Shown piece by piece: positions 10,258 through 22,964 of a DNA stretch of 64,000 nucleotides. The stretch lies in NCBI GenBank assembly GCA_019671005.1, contig CM033721.1, positions 52,494,864 through 52,558,863 on the forward strand, written 5' to 3'. Both the position numbers and the translations under genes were made by a program. Within the stretch, counting starts at the first letter, position 1, and each line of letters begins with the position of its first letter. This DNA is from Hibiscus mutabilis (Eukaryota > Streptophyta > Magnoliopsida > Malvales > Malvaceae). The notes under the pieces were generated by a model. It was given only the letters and a program-made list of their open reading frames with translations, did no database searches and had not been told where the DNA came from.

Positions 10258-13000
10258 CTATACATGGTTGTTCGAAACAAGTCGAACTTTATTCAGAGAT
10301 TCTTTAAATTCTTGCCATGCAACCGTATAATGATCTCGGGACATCATCCCTTCTTCAACAACTTGCATCGACCGTCTATACAAATGATCAAACAACTGAA
10401 TGGGGTTGCTACTGTCAATGTTATGCGATTCAATGTTCGGAATGTATAGCCGCTTAAAATCTTTCCTCCATCGAGACAAGATATACTGAAATGGGACTTC
10501 CTCCACACCGTTGCAGTTCAGGACATACAAACCATGTCGGCAAAGGTAGCCATTGAAGTTAAAGCAGCTGCACATGCAACGGATTTCCATTCCGGCTTTG
10601 TCATACATAACTTCAAAGTTCCTGATATCGCTTCGATCTCCTTCTGCCCCATGTTCTTTAATCATGTAGGTTACAACATGTCCATTGGCATGACTTCTGT
10701 TATTCTCAAACAAGCCATGGACACAACCTCATCTTGGAACCTCCTGAAAATTCCGTTTGAATACTGCTTGAAAAGCTGTAATTCGTAAAAGCAGCCTGTT
10801 TTCAACATGGGACTCAAATCTCTCGATTTGATATCACTGACAGCTTCATTTTTATGCTTTGCTTGCAAAACTAATTCATACATATCGAAAAATTCTTTCA
10901 AAGAAGTTTGCTTATGCACATAACCGTCAAAAAACGAGATCGTAGACTCACCATTTTGAAAAGTGCACATCCCAGCAAAAAATGTATCTTTTTGGTAAAC
11001 CGGAGCCCATCGCTCTCTTTCCTCGTACAGAGTAAAAGCAACCCATGATCTGTAATTCCAAACCGTCGTATCATATCATCCCAGCTCATTTCAAATTCGT
11101 CCACCTTTACAGTCTCATAGACTGTTCTATTTAATATCATTTGAAAGACACCAGATTCCTGCAACTCTCCCAGATTCTCGAGAATGCTTTGCATGACATG
11201 CGCCAAATGTAGCCGGTGGTGAGCCCTGGGAAATACCTCAGATATTGCACTTTGCATGGCCCTGCAATGGTCTGTGATTAATGTTTGCGGAGGGCGACCA
11301 GACATACAAGTAAGCCATGCCCTAAATAGCCAAACATATGTTTCTAATGTGTCATCACCAAGCAAACCACAGCCCAACAAGATAGACTGCCCATGATGGC
11401 TTACTCCAACAAATGCCTCAAGAGGAATCTGATATGTGTTTGACAAGCAAGTGGTATCAACCGCAACCACATCACCAAAGTAACCATAAGCAGCTCTAGA
11501 CCTAGAATCTATCCAGAAAACATTCCTTAAACACCCTTCATCATTGAGGTCTATAAGGTAAACAAAATTTGGATTGGTAAGCTGACTGTGGCTAAAAAAA
11601 TTATATATGATCTGGGAATCTCCCTTTTTAATCTTCAAGCGCCTAGAACGATCAATGCACTCACTAATTTCTCCTTCAATTGAATTTGAGCATCCATAAC
11701 CCACTGGATCGACCATAGATGTACGGTATAACTTGATTGTCCGTACTTCTACATCCACAGTTGGCTCCACCTTCCTTTTGGCCACAGCATCCATCTTCTT
11801 GTGTGACTTACAATTTTGTGCTCTTTCATGGTCGAATAGGTGATTGTGTTCCAGTTTGACTTCATCCACCCTCCATCTATTAGACTCCACTAACCTCAAC
11901 CTTATCATTGCAAGACAGCCAGTTCTCGTTTCCTTCCGGTGACTGTTTGCTTCTTTGATTGTTTTGAAGCCCTCACAGTTACAACAGAGCACAGCTCCAC
12001 GTTTCTCTTTGCTGTTACGCTTCGTCCATGAAGATTTCACCCTGATTGCAAATCCTAGCTCCTTGGCAAAGCAGTTATAATAATTATAAGCATCATTATA
12101 AGATTCAAACTCCATCCCCACAGCCGGCGGTGGATAGTTTTTTCCTTGGGATATTCCATTTTCAACAGAAACTGCAGTTGCATTATCCCCGTTGCTTTCA
12201 TGATTGTCTTCAATTTCAAGCATTTGGTCACAATCATCCTGAAGGCCATTGCTTTCAATGTCGAGGCCATTTCCTTCTATCTCGAGGCCATTGCTCTCAA
12301 TATCAATGTCGTTCCTTTCCATTTCAAGCTCACTGCCATCGTCCTCAAAGAGTTGCTCACTGTTTTGAGAACCCTCTTCAATCTGAAATGGAAACCCCGC
12401 CCAATGGTCAACTGACACTTGGAGAACATACAAACAGGATACATAAGAAGTAATTGTAAACGAAGCTAATACACGGTCTCTGAAATTTCAATTCTTTTCG
12501 ACTGTATTTCGTTTTTTTAAGAACTGTTACATAAAAATATAAGAAAACAGGACAGGGTGAATGTTAAAAAATAAAATTTAGTAAACTTAATTATGTCCTT
12601 AATTCAAATTCATTATTTTTCAGCATGGTTTCATAATTAACAGTAATAATTAATAACACATATACTTACACTGAAATTTAGAAAAGTTCATCGAATGTTT
12701 AAATTTTGATGCTTTAAATATCAAGAAGTAAAAAGTGGAACCGGGATGGCACAGAAAAACTAAAACAGAATTCTCTACTCTTAAAACTAAAGTTAATTTT
12801 AGCAACATAGTGTCTTCCAAATTAACTAATAGAAATTTTTCATTAAAAAACAGTAAAGAAATTCAAGAACTAAAACCCTAGAAATGGGGGGGAATGGAAA
12901 TTGGGAACGAAAAAAGAGGAATTTGGGTGAAGGAAATGGGGGAACGTACCGTGATATGGAGGTCGGGAGGCGGAGGCGGAACGTGGTGGTCGCCGGTCAT
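10258..13000 (-). CDS. FRS8: FAR1-RELATED SEQUENCE protein, FRS8-like, two exons, two frameshifts
   Basis: Member of the FAR1/FHY3 family, nuclear proteins derived from MULE transposases; the family's founders activate genes in phytochrome A signalling, and the role of this member is inferred only. Exon 1 is 12950-13000 (17 codons, from ATG at 13000). Exon 2 starts at 12382 and the stop is TAG at 10258-10260. Total is about 725 residues, the length I recall for Arabidopsis FRS8. FAR1 DNA-binding zinc domain at residues about 104-203 (VGMEFESYNDAYNYY; C150, C153, C173, H196/H198); MULE-type core in the middle (VVAVDTTCLSN, LITDHCRAMQSA, EVFPRAHHRL); SWIM zinc finger (MCSCFNFNGYLCRH) near the C terminus. 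An acidic stretch with ESNGLEIEGNGLDIESNGL sits at residues 46-64. The frame shifts by one base near 11030-11055 and again near 10713-10725. Both look like single-base losses beside T runs, so this is either a recent pseudogene or a good gene with sequence errors. Family assignment is firm; intactness is not. Confidence 0.88.
12383..12949 (-). other. Intron of the FRS8-like gene
   Basis: On the minus strand the donor is ATCACG|GTACGT at 12950/12949 and the acceptor GTTTCCATTTCAG|ATTGAAG at 12383/12382. Both exons join in phase 0. Length 567 bp. The gene's open frame continues upstream of the acceptor without an ATG, which supports splicing to the short first exon. Confidence 0.7.
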
Positions 13001-13920
13001 GGTTAGAGTGAGGGTGAGGGAGCCTTGCGTCAAAGTATGAGAGGTTAGTTTTACCCTAAGACTCTCCCTGTCTATGCTGCTTTGTTTTTAAACATAATTT
13101 CAAAAATAACCCCTTAAAATTCACCCCAAAAAAAACCCTTAAAGTTTAATTAAATATTAATTTTTGATAAATCTAATCATAATTTTATCTAAACGAGAAT
13201 AAAAAATTTTAGAAGAAAAAAGGAGTACTCCTATCAAATCTAAAATTTATGACTTAAAAAATATAAAGAACAAGGTGAGTAGCTTGACCAACTGACCAAA
13301 TATGCATGCTCAGTTTAATTGAATATTTATTAAAAAATAAAATGTGATCTCATTAACATTTTTATTTGATTTTGTGTTTTGCAAATTTCATAGGTAACTG
13401 ACAATGGAAACTTTCAATAGAAAAGAAAAAAAAACTATTTATTTATTTGTGTGAGTAAAATTCACTTGATAGGAATAGGGTCAATCAAGCGAAAGATTTA
13501 CCTTCAACTCATGAATTTTTACGTTCCAAAATTGGGATTTGAGTTACCTTATAAGTGAGCTCATAGGAGAAGCGGGCGGCAAAGGAGAACAATGATGGTA
13601 ATTTCTAAGTAAAGAAGATGATTGTTTTTTTTTTTTTTTAGAATTGAAAGTGAGAAGCAAATTATATAAAAAAATCAAAAAAAAGTTAAACTCTCTAAAA
13701 TAAGGACCAAGTTAATGAAATGTACATGTTTTGAGACTAAAATTATTATAATGCCATGCAATATCACCATTTTCGTTAAAACTTAATGAAAATTTAGTGG
13801 TTAATGATCAAAATGTAAAAATATGACGTTAGTGACAATTTTACAAAAAAAAAATAGTTTGGTGATCAAAATAAGAAAAAAAATATGACATTAGTGACAA
13901 TTTAGCTGGAAAACTTTAGT
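13001..13920. other. 5' flank of the FRS8-like gene and AT-rich spacer
   Basis: On the minus strand the first 90 bp upstream of the ATG are GC-richer (CTCCCTCACCCTCACTCTAA before the ATG) and are likely 5' UTR. Beyond that the DNA is AT-rich. A direct repeat of about 55 bp, AAATATGAC(G/A)TTAGTGACAATT with flanks, occurs at roughly 13800-13850 and 13860-13912 and looks like a MITE end. No other gene seen. Confidence 0.5.
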
Positions 13921-15450
13921 TAGATGAGTCCCAGACTGTTGCAGCTCAGCTCTCAACCATCACCAACATACACAAGAACATGCAACGAACCTCCAATGTC
14001 CGTGAGGCAAAGGTGGTGTAGTATACATGCGAGAAATGTGATGGGTAACATTTATCGAACGAATGTCCAAACCAACAAGAATATGGATGCTATGTAGGGA
14101 ACTCGAACCGTAACAACAATCCCCTCTCCAACACCTATAACCCAGGGTGGCGGCAACATCCAAATTTGGGTTGGGGAGGTAATAAAGGAAACTCTAGAGC
14201 ACAACCAGCTACATCAACTGAACCTCCTAGATTCCAAAAGACTCAGAGGCAGAACCAGGGAGCTTCTAACTCCAATTCTAATTCTTTTATCATTCGTTTA
14301 TGGAAACTGCATGCGTTATTATGGAAACTGCATGCGTTATTATGCAGGATCAAGCAGCACACTTGAAGAATCACAGTGACATGCTCGCAACGCATGCTGC
14401 CATGTTGCAAAAGCAACAATCGATCATGCTAAACAACATCTCCCCAATAAGGTCCCTAGAGACTCAAGTTGGGCAGATTGCCCAAATGTTGAAAACTAGA
14501 CCACCTGGTGGATTACCTGGTGATACTAAAGTCACCAAGGCCTTTAATGTAGAGCAATGCAATGCCATCACTCTTCGTAGTGGCGCACAATTGAGGACAG
14601 AAGCCAAGTTTGAGGGAATCTCTTCAACAGATACTACTCCAAGCAAGCCATCCATCGACGCTCCTACACCAAAGGAACAAACTCATGTGTCTAATACAGT
14701 GAGTGACCTTGCTACTGACGGTAAGGAAGACAAGGTTAAGGATGCACTAGCATTCAATAAGCCACAAGACGAGCGTAGACCACGACCTCCATTCCCTCAA
14801 AGATTGTAGGTTCAGATACAAGATGCTCAGTACTAGAAATTTTTGGAGATGTTAAATAGTTGCACATCAATGTCCCACTTCTAAAGGCTATTGATCAAAT
14901 TGCCTATATATGCAAAGTTTCTGAAGGAAATTGTGACAAAGAAGAGAAAGGTGAGTGATGTTGAAACTGTAACCACCATGGGCGAGTTTGTGGATGTGCC
15001 GAGTGATTTGCCACCCAAGATGAAAGACCCTAGCAGTTTCACCATTCTATGCTCTATAGGCCATAACTACTCCGGTCATGCTTTATGTGATCTCGGCAGA
15101 AGTGTGAACTTGATGGCCGAAATTTGTGTTTAAAAGATTAGGGATGGGAAAAGCAAGGCATACATCAGTGATCCTTTAGTTGACCGATCAATCTCAAATC
15201 TGACCAGAAGGCAGAATAGAAGATGTGCTTGTTAGGGTAAATAAGTTTGTCTTCCTGACAGATTTTGTCATCCTTAACTATGAAGCTGATGCAAATGCTC
15301 TCATCATACTAGGGAGACCATTCCTTGCCACCAGATGGATTGTGATCGACTGTGAGAACGACAACTTCACCATAAAGATGAACGAAAAGAAGATAACATT
15401 TAATGTTTTTAGCATACCCAAGTACATGAAGGAATATGAAGACTGGTAGC
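13921..15450 (+). pseudogene. Athila-like gag C-terminus and protease remnant
   Basis: At 14110-14165 a frame reads NNPLSNTYNPGWRQHPN, a signature of Athila-lineage gag. The best frame (14300-14809) has VGQIAQMLKTRPPGGLPGD and AITLRSG, also Athila gag. Protease follows: PPKMKDPSSFTILCSIG at about 15010-15060, an active-site-like CDLGRSVNLM (usual form CDLGASINLM, so A to R) at about 15085-15115, and IILGRPFLATRWIVID near 15300-15350. Frames are broken by stops. A 21-bp unit (ATGGAAACTGCATGCGTTATT) is tandemly duplicated at 14300-14341. The gag N-terminus and the 5' LTR are absent. Non-functional. Confidence 0.8.
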
Positions 15451-15589
15451 TCGTGGACAGCAAAGAAGGCATAGCTGATGAGAACATGCACGTAAAAGAA
15501 GAACACTCAATAAATTGGCATTTTGCCAAATCCAAGAGTCCAAACATGCAAGTGTACAGACATAAAGCACTGATCGCGAATGAATTCAA

Positions 15590-15710
15590 CAACTAGGTCG
15601 CACCGAGACTTACACCAGCTATGAAAACCATGCTCATGCAAGAAGTCATCAAATGGTGTGAGGCTGGAATTCTCCCTCCTATAGCAGAATGGCCTATTAT
15701 GAACCTATAG
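15590..15710 (+). pseudogene. Scrap of Athila-like reverse transcriptase N-terminus
   Basis: A frame reads RLTPAMKTMLMQEVIKWCEAG then ILPPIAEW, resembling the start of the Athila RT (MKEVVRKEVIKLLDAGIIYP type). It stops at once. The rest of RT, RNase H and integrase are missing, so a large internal deletion joins this to the next region. Confidence 0.5.
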
Positions 15711-16380
15711 ACGACCAAGAAAAGATGCCACCAGACAGTAGACGATGCTGACAAAAGTTTTTCATTCTCCGGTGCTATCCATGGACCTCAATTCATGATC
15801 AACATATCAGCTACACTAGAATAGCACTCCAGTGGTCACAAATGTACAATGGGGCACCAGTTATTCGAGACAAGCCTACCGACCCCACATCGAAAAAATA
15901 ATTTTCCATTATGCACCCAATTTTTAAGTTTATGCATTTTTACTTGCAGTATTTAGTTTTATTTCAAAGTTTATTATTTAATGTTTTTTTATTTTGGTAG
16001 TTATTAGGTTAAGGTCAACAAGTGGGTTGAGTTACTCAAGGACTCTCTGACAAGTAATAAGGCGAAATATTAGGATTCAATGATGCACCAACCCTTCCCA
16101 ATAGCTAAATTTCAAGACTTTAAACCCTTCTTCCTCTTTTTCCATATCTCGCTACACGTAACCCATCTATTCATTATTCCGTTCACGACTCGACTTCCAC
16201 ACAAAGTCAGGATAAAACATTAATAACCAGTGTAACCCCTCATGGTTAACCATATCTCTTCCCATTTTTATCCTCATTCTTTTCCATAAAAGACAAAGCA
16301 CTAAGCCTCCATTTGAGCCCTCGTATCCTACTATCTAAATCTAAGAACCCTACAACCAGTTCACTTTTTCAACTATCTGA
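15711..16380. other. Non-coding joint inside the Athila remnant
   Basis: Between the RT scrap and the next domain the sequence has no sustained frame. It holds T-rich stretches near 15900-16010 and C-rich phrases near 16300. Presumably decayed element DNA bridging a deletion. Confidence 0.4.
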
Positions 16381-17630
16381 ATCATGGTCCGATAACTCAC
16401 CACCACTTGTCGATCCAACCAGCCACAACGGATAAACAGAAACACCACCTCTCCGTCCTCTCCATCAACCTCACCTTCTTCAGAGGAAAGCCAATATCAC
16501 ATAGAGGATATGACATATAAGGAGATTGACAAACTTAATAACCGCCTCCATCCATTGGATGATGTAATGGTAAACAAGTACAAACACATGACACCAAGAC
16601 CTGATCTTAGAGGAAGGTTTGAAGTTCACTCCAAACTATTGTTACAAGTTTGAGGCTGGTATCCATGCAGTCATGACCATACAAGGATGAGAAGACTTAT
16701 TCGACATTTAGGAAAAGTCAATGCCACTGGGTACATGAGTTTTATGCTCATGTGGGACACTGACCGGAAGGGACGTCTCTTGTACGCGGGAGAAATATTA
16801 TATTTTTGGAAGAGGCTATTGTAGACCATTTTAACCTCTTGGAGATCGACGATGGTCATTGAAAATTTTTTGCAGCACCAATAGTGGATACATATGCCTA
16901 ATTGCTAACAGACCTCTACTTTTTGGGAACCACCTGGGACCAGGACGATTCCAATCTCTGAAGGGTACATTGGGTATAACTCAATCTGGCGTCAAAGTTC
17001 TAGATGCACTTCATCAACAACGGTATCCTCCTAACCCATAATCGATCTACAGCCTCCTACTACCGGTTAATTCTACTGCACTCTGTCCTTCATAACCGGA
17101 ACATCAACCTGTATGAATACATTTACGACACCATTGTAAAATAGGTTAGGTCGACTAGAAATCCCAAGGACCTTCCCTTCCCTGATCTCATCACCGCCCT
17201 ATGTCAAAAGGTAAAAGTTGACGAATGGGGGATAGATGCCATCATCGAGTGCCATACTAGTTGATTGCCTTCCCAACTTCAGTAGATAAAGGGATATAAT
17301 ATGCTAGCCGATCTAGTCGCCACATCAAAGATCTCTACCAAATTATCCAGGGTACGATGGCTAGTATAATGGAACCCTACCTCCAGTATGCCCACCAAAT
17401 GGCTATAGTGGAGGAAACCTTGGTCAACAAGCTTTTCCTTGATGCTCAGGACAACCTACCTATGTCGGTATAGAAGGACCCCAACACCACAAGAAAAAGG
17501 ATGCAACCAGATACTAGAGCTGGCGCCTCCTCCAGCCCTGCTAAGAAACAAGCATCCGCCTGAGACAAAGGCAAGGGCATCATCATCCGGGAACCACCAC
17601 CCCAGTAACTCCATGGGTTAGTTTTCTTTT
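16381..17630 (+). pseudogene. Plant-transposon-protein-like ORF remnant of the Athila element
   Basis: Short frames interrupted by many stops. At about 16500-16650 DMTYKEIDKLNNRLHPLDDV and RPDLRGRFEVHSKL; at about 17160-17225 PKDLPFPDLITALCQKV, which resembles the FPxLITxLCxxAGV signature of the putative plant transposon protein domain carried by Athila-type elements. A Pro/Ser-rich tail ends near 17620. It lies upstream of the element's 3' end, as expected for the extra ORF of this lineage. Non-functional. Confidence 0.5.
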
Positions 17631-18725
17631 TGTTTTTCATTTGAGTTTTTCTTCCAATTTGCTTTTCCTTGTTTTGTTTTTGTTTTTCTTTTCTTTTTTT
17701 CATTGGGGACAATGCTCTTCTCAATTTTGGGGGAGTACATACTCATACATATATTAGGTTAAATTTAGGTAAAAATTAAAAAATTAGAACTTTAGTTAGC
17801 CTAATATATCTGATAGGTTCTCTTTGTTGTGATTCCCTTGATTCTGAATTTGATACTGCATTGATTATGACTTCTTATGATGATTCTATGTTGATGCTTT
17901 GCAAGGTGTTAAGAGTTTTTGAACTTAATGATAAATCTATTGTAGCCCTTAAAACCACAATTTGCATGTAATCTTACACTTAAGAAATCTTAATGATGCT
18001 TTAGGTCGACTTTCTGATGCTTAAGCATGAATCAAAAGAAAAGAACTTCAATGCTCAATGTATCAAAACAAAGGCTTAAAGCTCCCTGAAAAAATCAAGA
18101 AAATAAATTAAGACTTGATAATTTAAACAAAACTGTTGAGGGACACTCTTCTATGCATCTTGCTATCTTAGTACACTAGGTGAGTTGTGTTTTCTCCATT
18201 TAACTTTCCCTAGTAGTAATGATAGTACTAGCAAAGAGTGAATGAAAGTTTTCACGGGATGACACTACTCATAGGGCTCGGGGATGGGCTGTTTGCTCCA
18301 CTCCATCTTCAGGCATCGAAAGGTTAGTGTGATGAGCTGAAGCCCCAAGGATAAAATTTTTAAACTTAAAAAGAGTAAGGAGTAAAAATATGCTAAAAAG
18401 GAAAAACAATGTGTAAAGACAGAGAAAGAAATCAACTCTTAAGCTTATCTAAGACTAAGTGATGAATGCATGTAACCAAGCACACACCACACTTATAATA
18501 GACTTAATCTTTTGAATAAAATTGTAAGCTCCAATATAATTGCTCATCATCAACATAGCTAAGGAATGAATTATTGCTGCAACATAACTTGGAATCACTG
18601 TAGTCATAGCTTAGTGGAACCTTAGGACTTATGGACTGTTTATTGTTCTTATTTTCTATTTTTATTTTTCTTATTTCTATTTTGCATTGCTTGAGGACAA
18701 GCAATAGTTCAAGTTTGGGGGTATT
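17631..18725 (+). other. Athila 3' untranslated region and polypurine tract
   Basis: CATTGGGGACAATG at about 17701-17714, GCATTGCTTGAGGACAAGCA at about 18683-18702 and AAGTTTGGGGGTATT just before the LTR are phrases characteristic of Athila 3' ends. The G-rich tract at about 18709-18722 is the likely PPT. The remainder is AT-rich with no gene. Confidence 0.7.
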
Positions 18726-20120
18726 TGATGAGTACGTAAATATTCTAATTAGTATTCCCTTAGTCCTTGTATTTTGCAGGTTTTCAAGCTCAATTAGGTT
18801 GCATTTAGGTTAGATTGTAAATATTTGCATGTAGATAGGGAGTTGCACCGCATTTACTTAAATTGTTATATACATTGGTACTTTTCACGGGAAAGATGGT
18901 GTTTTGTGGTGTATGTGCATGATGCTGGAGGATTGCCGGAGCAGGAGAGGAGTAGATCATATGGCTAGAGCTGATGAGGCATAAAGGGTTGGAGATGAAT
19001 CTATCTTTGCCTACGTGGACTTTCTCCAGATATGTAACATTCAATGAAGTAGAAAACAATTGGTTGTCTTTAATGAAGCCGCGCAACTTTAGGGTACTGA
19101 AGCCCTAGTTTCACCGCCTATATAAAGAAGACTAGGATGCTACTCAAAGGGAGGACCAATCGATAGAGAGCACAATTCAGACGACATTCCTAGTCCAAGC
19201 TTGCAGAGAACCACCGGGGTAAGGCTAGATGATTCTCCTTATTGAACGAAGCCATCGAGAGAGGTTGACGAAAAGGAGGCTTGCAACATCGTTGGACGAC
19301 ACAAAGGAATTTTATCGAGGACGCTCGACTTACTTCTTTTCTTGCTTGATAAAATGACGTACTATATACTTTTAATTATGGTTGCCTAATGCTCAGACAT
19401 GATCTAAACTTTTTAGTTGGGATTATTGTGTCCCGAGATTTTATGTTTGATTATTATATTTCAATGTTTTAGTTGTTTTTATCTATTCAGTTCATATGTT
19501 TAATGCGTAGTTAATCGTAATAGCTATTCGAGAGAGGTCTATTAACTATTGATCTCTGGCTTAATATTCGAGAGAGTTAAGTTATACAAACATGAACAAC
19601 GGGGCTAAGCTGTCAACTTGTCTTAATCTGGCTTAGATATAAGTTTAGGGTTTCAACGACTAAAAGGGAGTTCTTAAAGAAATAATAAAGTAGTTAGGGT
19701 TAAAGTAGACATGTATCACCTTAATTAAAAGTTATTAACTTCTAGGCATCGAGAGAGTCAGAAGTTCATTAGAAAATCTCGTCGAGTAGATGAAGAACCT
19801 TAGGGTTTACGCAGACATGTATTGCTCGCTGCTATAGCATTGAGGTAGCTAATCAATCATATATCCTTAGCAATAATCCCAACCTCCATAGTTAATTGTT
19901 AAGTCGCTACAACTATTTGTCTTTATTTTTGCTATTTTTAGATTAGTTAAATTAGTTTTACTTAAACTGACATTCAACAATACTTGCAAACACATCCCTA
20001 AGTACGATAACTTCGTATTTATCAATCCAATCCTCGTGGGTTTGACACTCCACTCTCACTTTATTATTTGATAGAACTAGTATACTTGCTCTAAAGTGTA
20101 TCACTATTCGACAATCATCA
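18726..20120 (+). mobile_element. 3' LTR of the Athila-like element
   Basis: Begins TGATGAGTACG after the PPT and ends GACAATCATCA, giving matching TGATGA/TCATCA-type termini and 1395 bp, a usual Athila LTR length. A TATA box lies at 19119-19127. Expected downstream target repeat is ATAAT (20121-20125), but the 5' end of the element is missing, so it cannot be checked. Confidence 0.75.
19119..19127 (+). promoter_or_regulatory. TATA box in Athila LTR
   Basis: TATATAAAG within CCGCCTATATAAAGAAGAC, about 390 bp into the LTR, followed by a plausible R region. Confidence 0.6.
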
Positions 20121-20665
20121 ATAATATTGGAATAATTGATCATAAGGTCATGAATTGATATTAAATGATTATGAAGCTGGTAATTAATATTATTTGAGCG
20201 AATGCGTTAGTAAACAGACCCTAATGACTTTCATAAGCTTTAGGGACCTAATAAAGTGTTGTAATATTGTAATTCAAGGAAATGGTGTGAACCTGTGTAT
20301 AGCGTATCAGTACGAGCTTTGGCCATACCGATACACGTTTGGGTGCCGTATCGGTACGAGTCAATCCGTACTGGTACTCGTGGAAATCTATGATTTCCAA
20401 TAGGCAATATTTATATCGGTACGCATGTAAGTACTAGTACTCGAGGTACCGTATCGAATACTCATTTTCGAGTACCGGTACCCACTAAACATAATAATTT
20501 ATAATGCAAATAAAAGATGGAAATTACATAGGATGATAATGAGATAATACGGGTTAATAAAGATAATAAATGAGAATGATTAATTTACACTTTCATAATG
20601 TATTAACAAGTTGGTAAACTTAAATGATGTCTTGATAATCGATGGAAACCATAGAGATTGGTAAT
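20121..20665. mobile_element. LTR fragment with four pairs of GTAYYRRTAC decamers
   Basis: No coding potential. Decamers related to GTATCGATAC start at 20304/20325, 20348/20368, 20413/20431 and 20451/20472, spaced 21, 20, 18 and 21 bp within pairs. The arrangement matches the array at 3567-3858, so this is probably the end of a similar LTR truncated by neighbouring insertions. Confidence 0.55.
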
Positions 20666-21183
20666 TGTAATACCCGTATTTTTTCTAGGGATAGTACTAT
20701 ACTAGTTAATTCGATATAAATAAAGGTATAAAAATAAATAAATGAAATAAACCCAAAATCAGTCCATAAGTCCCAATAGTCCATTCTAAATGTCCATTTA
20801 CATATATGAAAAACCAAAAGCCCATTTATTAATTACAAATGCCCAAAGTCTAAATCCTAATAGCTTTCCCCGCCCAAATTGGATCAGATTATACCAAACA
20901 AACACAAATATTTGGTCTTCCCGCCTAAAAGTTGCCATGCGTCACTCCAGGATTCGTCTGAATGTTCTTCACGCGGATAACGATTTTGCTAACGTTAACA
21001 AGTGACGTCAGCGCCTGACACCTATAAAAGAGGAGAGAGAGTGAACGTTACCCTTGGAAGTTGAATCAACCAGAATTTGAAAGGACTATCAGAGTGTAAT
21101 AGTCACCGGGAAGCTAAGAGACAATAAAGCGTCACCGAGAAATTGCCGGAGTAACGAATGGACGCCGAAGAAGATGCTGGAAC
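20666..21183 (+). mobile_element. LTR, left part, interrupted at 21184
   Basis: Starts TGTAATACCCG. A TATA box (21023-21030, CCTATAAAAGAGG) is followed by GAGAGAGTGAACG, resembling a transcription start region. The sequence GATGCTGGAAC at its right edge resumes after the 16-kb insertion as GGAACCGCCATAG at 37440, so the LTR continues there. Confidence 0.6.
21023..21030 (+). promoter_or_regulatory. TATA box of interrupted LTR
   Basis: TATAAAAG preceded by TGACGTCAGCGCCTGACACC; a TGACGTCA-type (bZIP-like) palindrome lies 20 bp upstream at 21003-21010. Confidence 0.5.
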
Positions 21184-22047
21184 TGTAACATCCCAACCCG
21201 GCTTAGGAGAAAACTAGTTTAAGAAGTGTTACCAAACGGAAAACCAGACAAATAAGTAATGTGTTAGCAATTCTCAACTAAGCATGCACTCAAATATCGG
21301 GGTAATTTAAAACTTTTAAACATTTAAAAGGTCTGATCGCATCTTTTACAACATGTACAAACAAAAATTACAAGCATAAGCCAAATACTTCAACTATCAC
21401 ATAATTTCTTCTTATTCAAACACATACCTAACTTGCAAGTTGTATTAACAATAATTCAATCTCATTGTCCCTGATTTCTATTCAAGCACCTCGTATTACA
21501 CCCCAACATATATCCAAGATGTCAAGTACTCAAACATCATACCTAACTAAGCTTTACCAAAGCTACCATTTGAACATCGTGTGACATAGCTTAACAAACA
21601 AACAAGTGAGAGGCAAGAAAGACAATTTACCCAAGGTGATAACTAAGCTTAAACTCAGCCTAAGGTTAATTTAGACTTGAATCGAACATCCAGATACGTA
21701 TAACTTTCTCATGACAATATTTTATGTATACATTGACTTACTACTAATCGCATACTTTAATCTTTAACCTAAACATACAAATTACACCACTATTTTAATG
21801 TTTAACACACGATGATAGGCATCCCAGATATATAACATCCAACCATACACACGATTAACAACAATATGGTCTAACAATTTTAAGCACATATAAATACTTA
21901 GCCAACCATACAAATAACTACTATAATCACTTATACAACAAACAATCAATAATTAAAGGCCCATTACAAAACACCAAGTACTGGTAAAGCTTATAACAAA
22001 TGAAGCCAAACACAATAATATAATGCATTATGTATTCTTAACACTAT

Positions 22048-22066
22048 GTGCCATCATCTAGGAGTT
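22048..22066 (-). repeat. Shared LTR block, copy on minus strand
   Basis: Reverse complement reads AACTCCTAGATGATGGCAC, one of seven copies of a block shared by different LTRs in the window. See also 3254, 38997, 50929, 53433, 61214 and 63394. Confidence 0.65.
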
Positions 22067-22964
22067 CTCAGGGGAAGAACGAACATACACTTTAACACTT
22101 GTGATCCCGTCTGAGCTCAAAAATTACGCATAAACGACTCAACCTGAAAGCATCGAAAGGACAGAGTAAGCATAGGCTTAGCGAGGTAGTTTAAGGTTTC
22201 CAAAAGAATAAGACGACAATCTATCCTTTCTTTTAAACCTAAGCATGATATTCAAACAAACATATATATTCATTCACTTTAATACTTAATCTTCAACATG
22301 ACAACAAAAGAATCTAACATATCATATTTGGGAGTTGCTTATTACTTATGACATTTCACGGAACATATAAAAAACATAGCTTCCTTATCATACGGGTTAT
22401 CCCATATATCATATCATATAAATATGTGATATTTGTCATTCAAACTATCTGACTTAGCATCTTATGAGTATGGTCACTTTTCATGCAAAGTATCAAATTA
22501 ACATATCAACACACAAGCCATTTGACACATGATATATCAAACATATCAGATTATGTTCATAACATACTCATATATATTCATAATACTCCAATATATGAGT
22601 AAAACCCGTAAGTTTCACTTCAATAAACAACCATTTTTTTTTTTTACTTTGCTAGATGCAACTTATTAAACCTACGTGTGAGAGGAAGCAATGGTCAAAA
22701 TCTCAACTCAATTGGGCGTCAAATCAACATCCGAATGTCCTGTTACGCGAACTAGGGACCAAATTGTAAAACTATACAATTATAGGGTCTTTTTATCAAA
22801 TTGATACTTTCTACATTTAATTATTCAGGTTCCAAGCTCACATGTAAATTTTCAGCTTAATTCAATCAACCAAACATTGCCAATTGCATTTACAAACATT
22901 CAGGGACTAAAACGTGAAGAATAGAAACCTCAGAAGATACTTTTAACCAACTTTAACAACCACA

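Noticed and set aside
12046..12453. Plus-strand open frames opposite the FRS8-like gene
   Set aside because: They mirror the coding strand of exon 2 and have no family resemblance.
13921..18725. Intact Athila polyprotein
   Set aside because: Stops in every frame, RT through integrase missing and protease site altered; only fragments can be supported.
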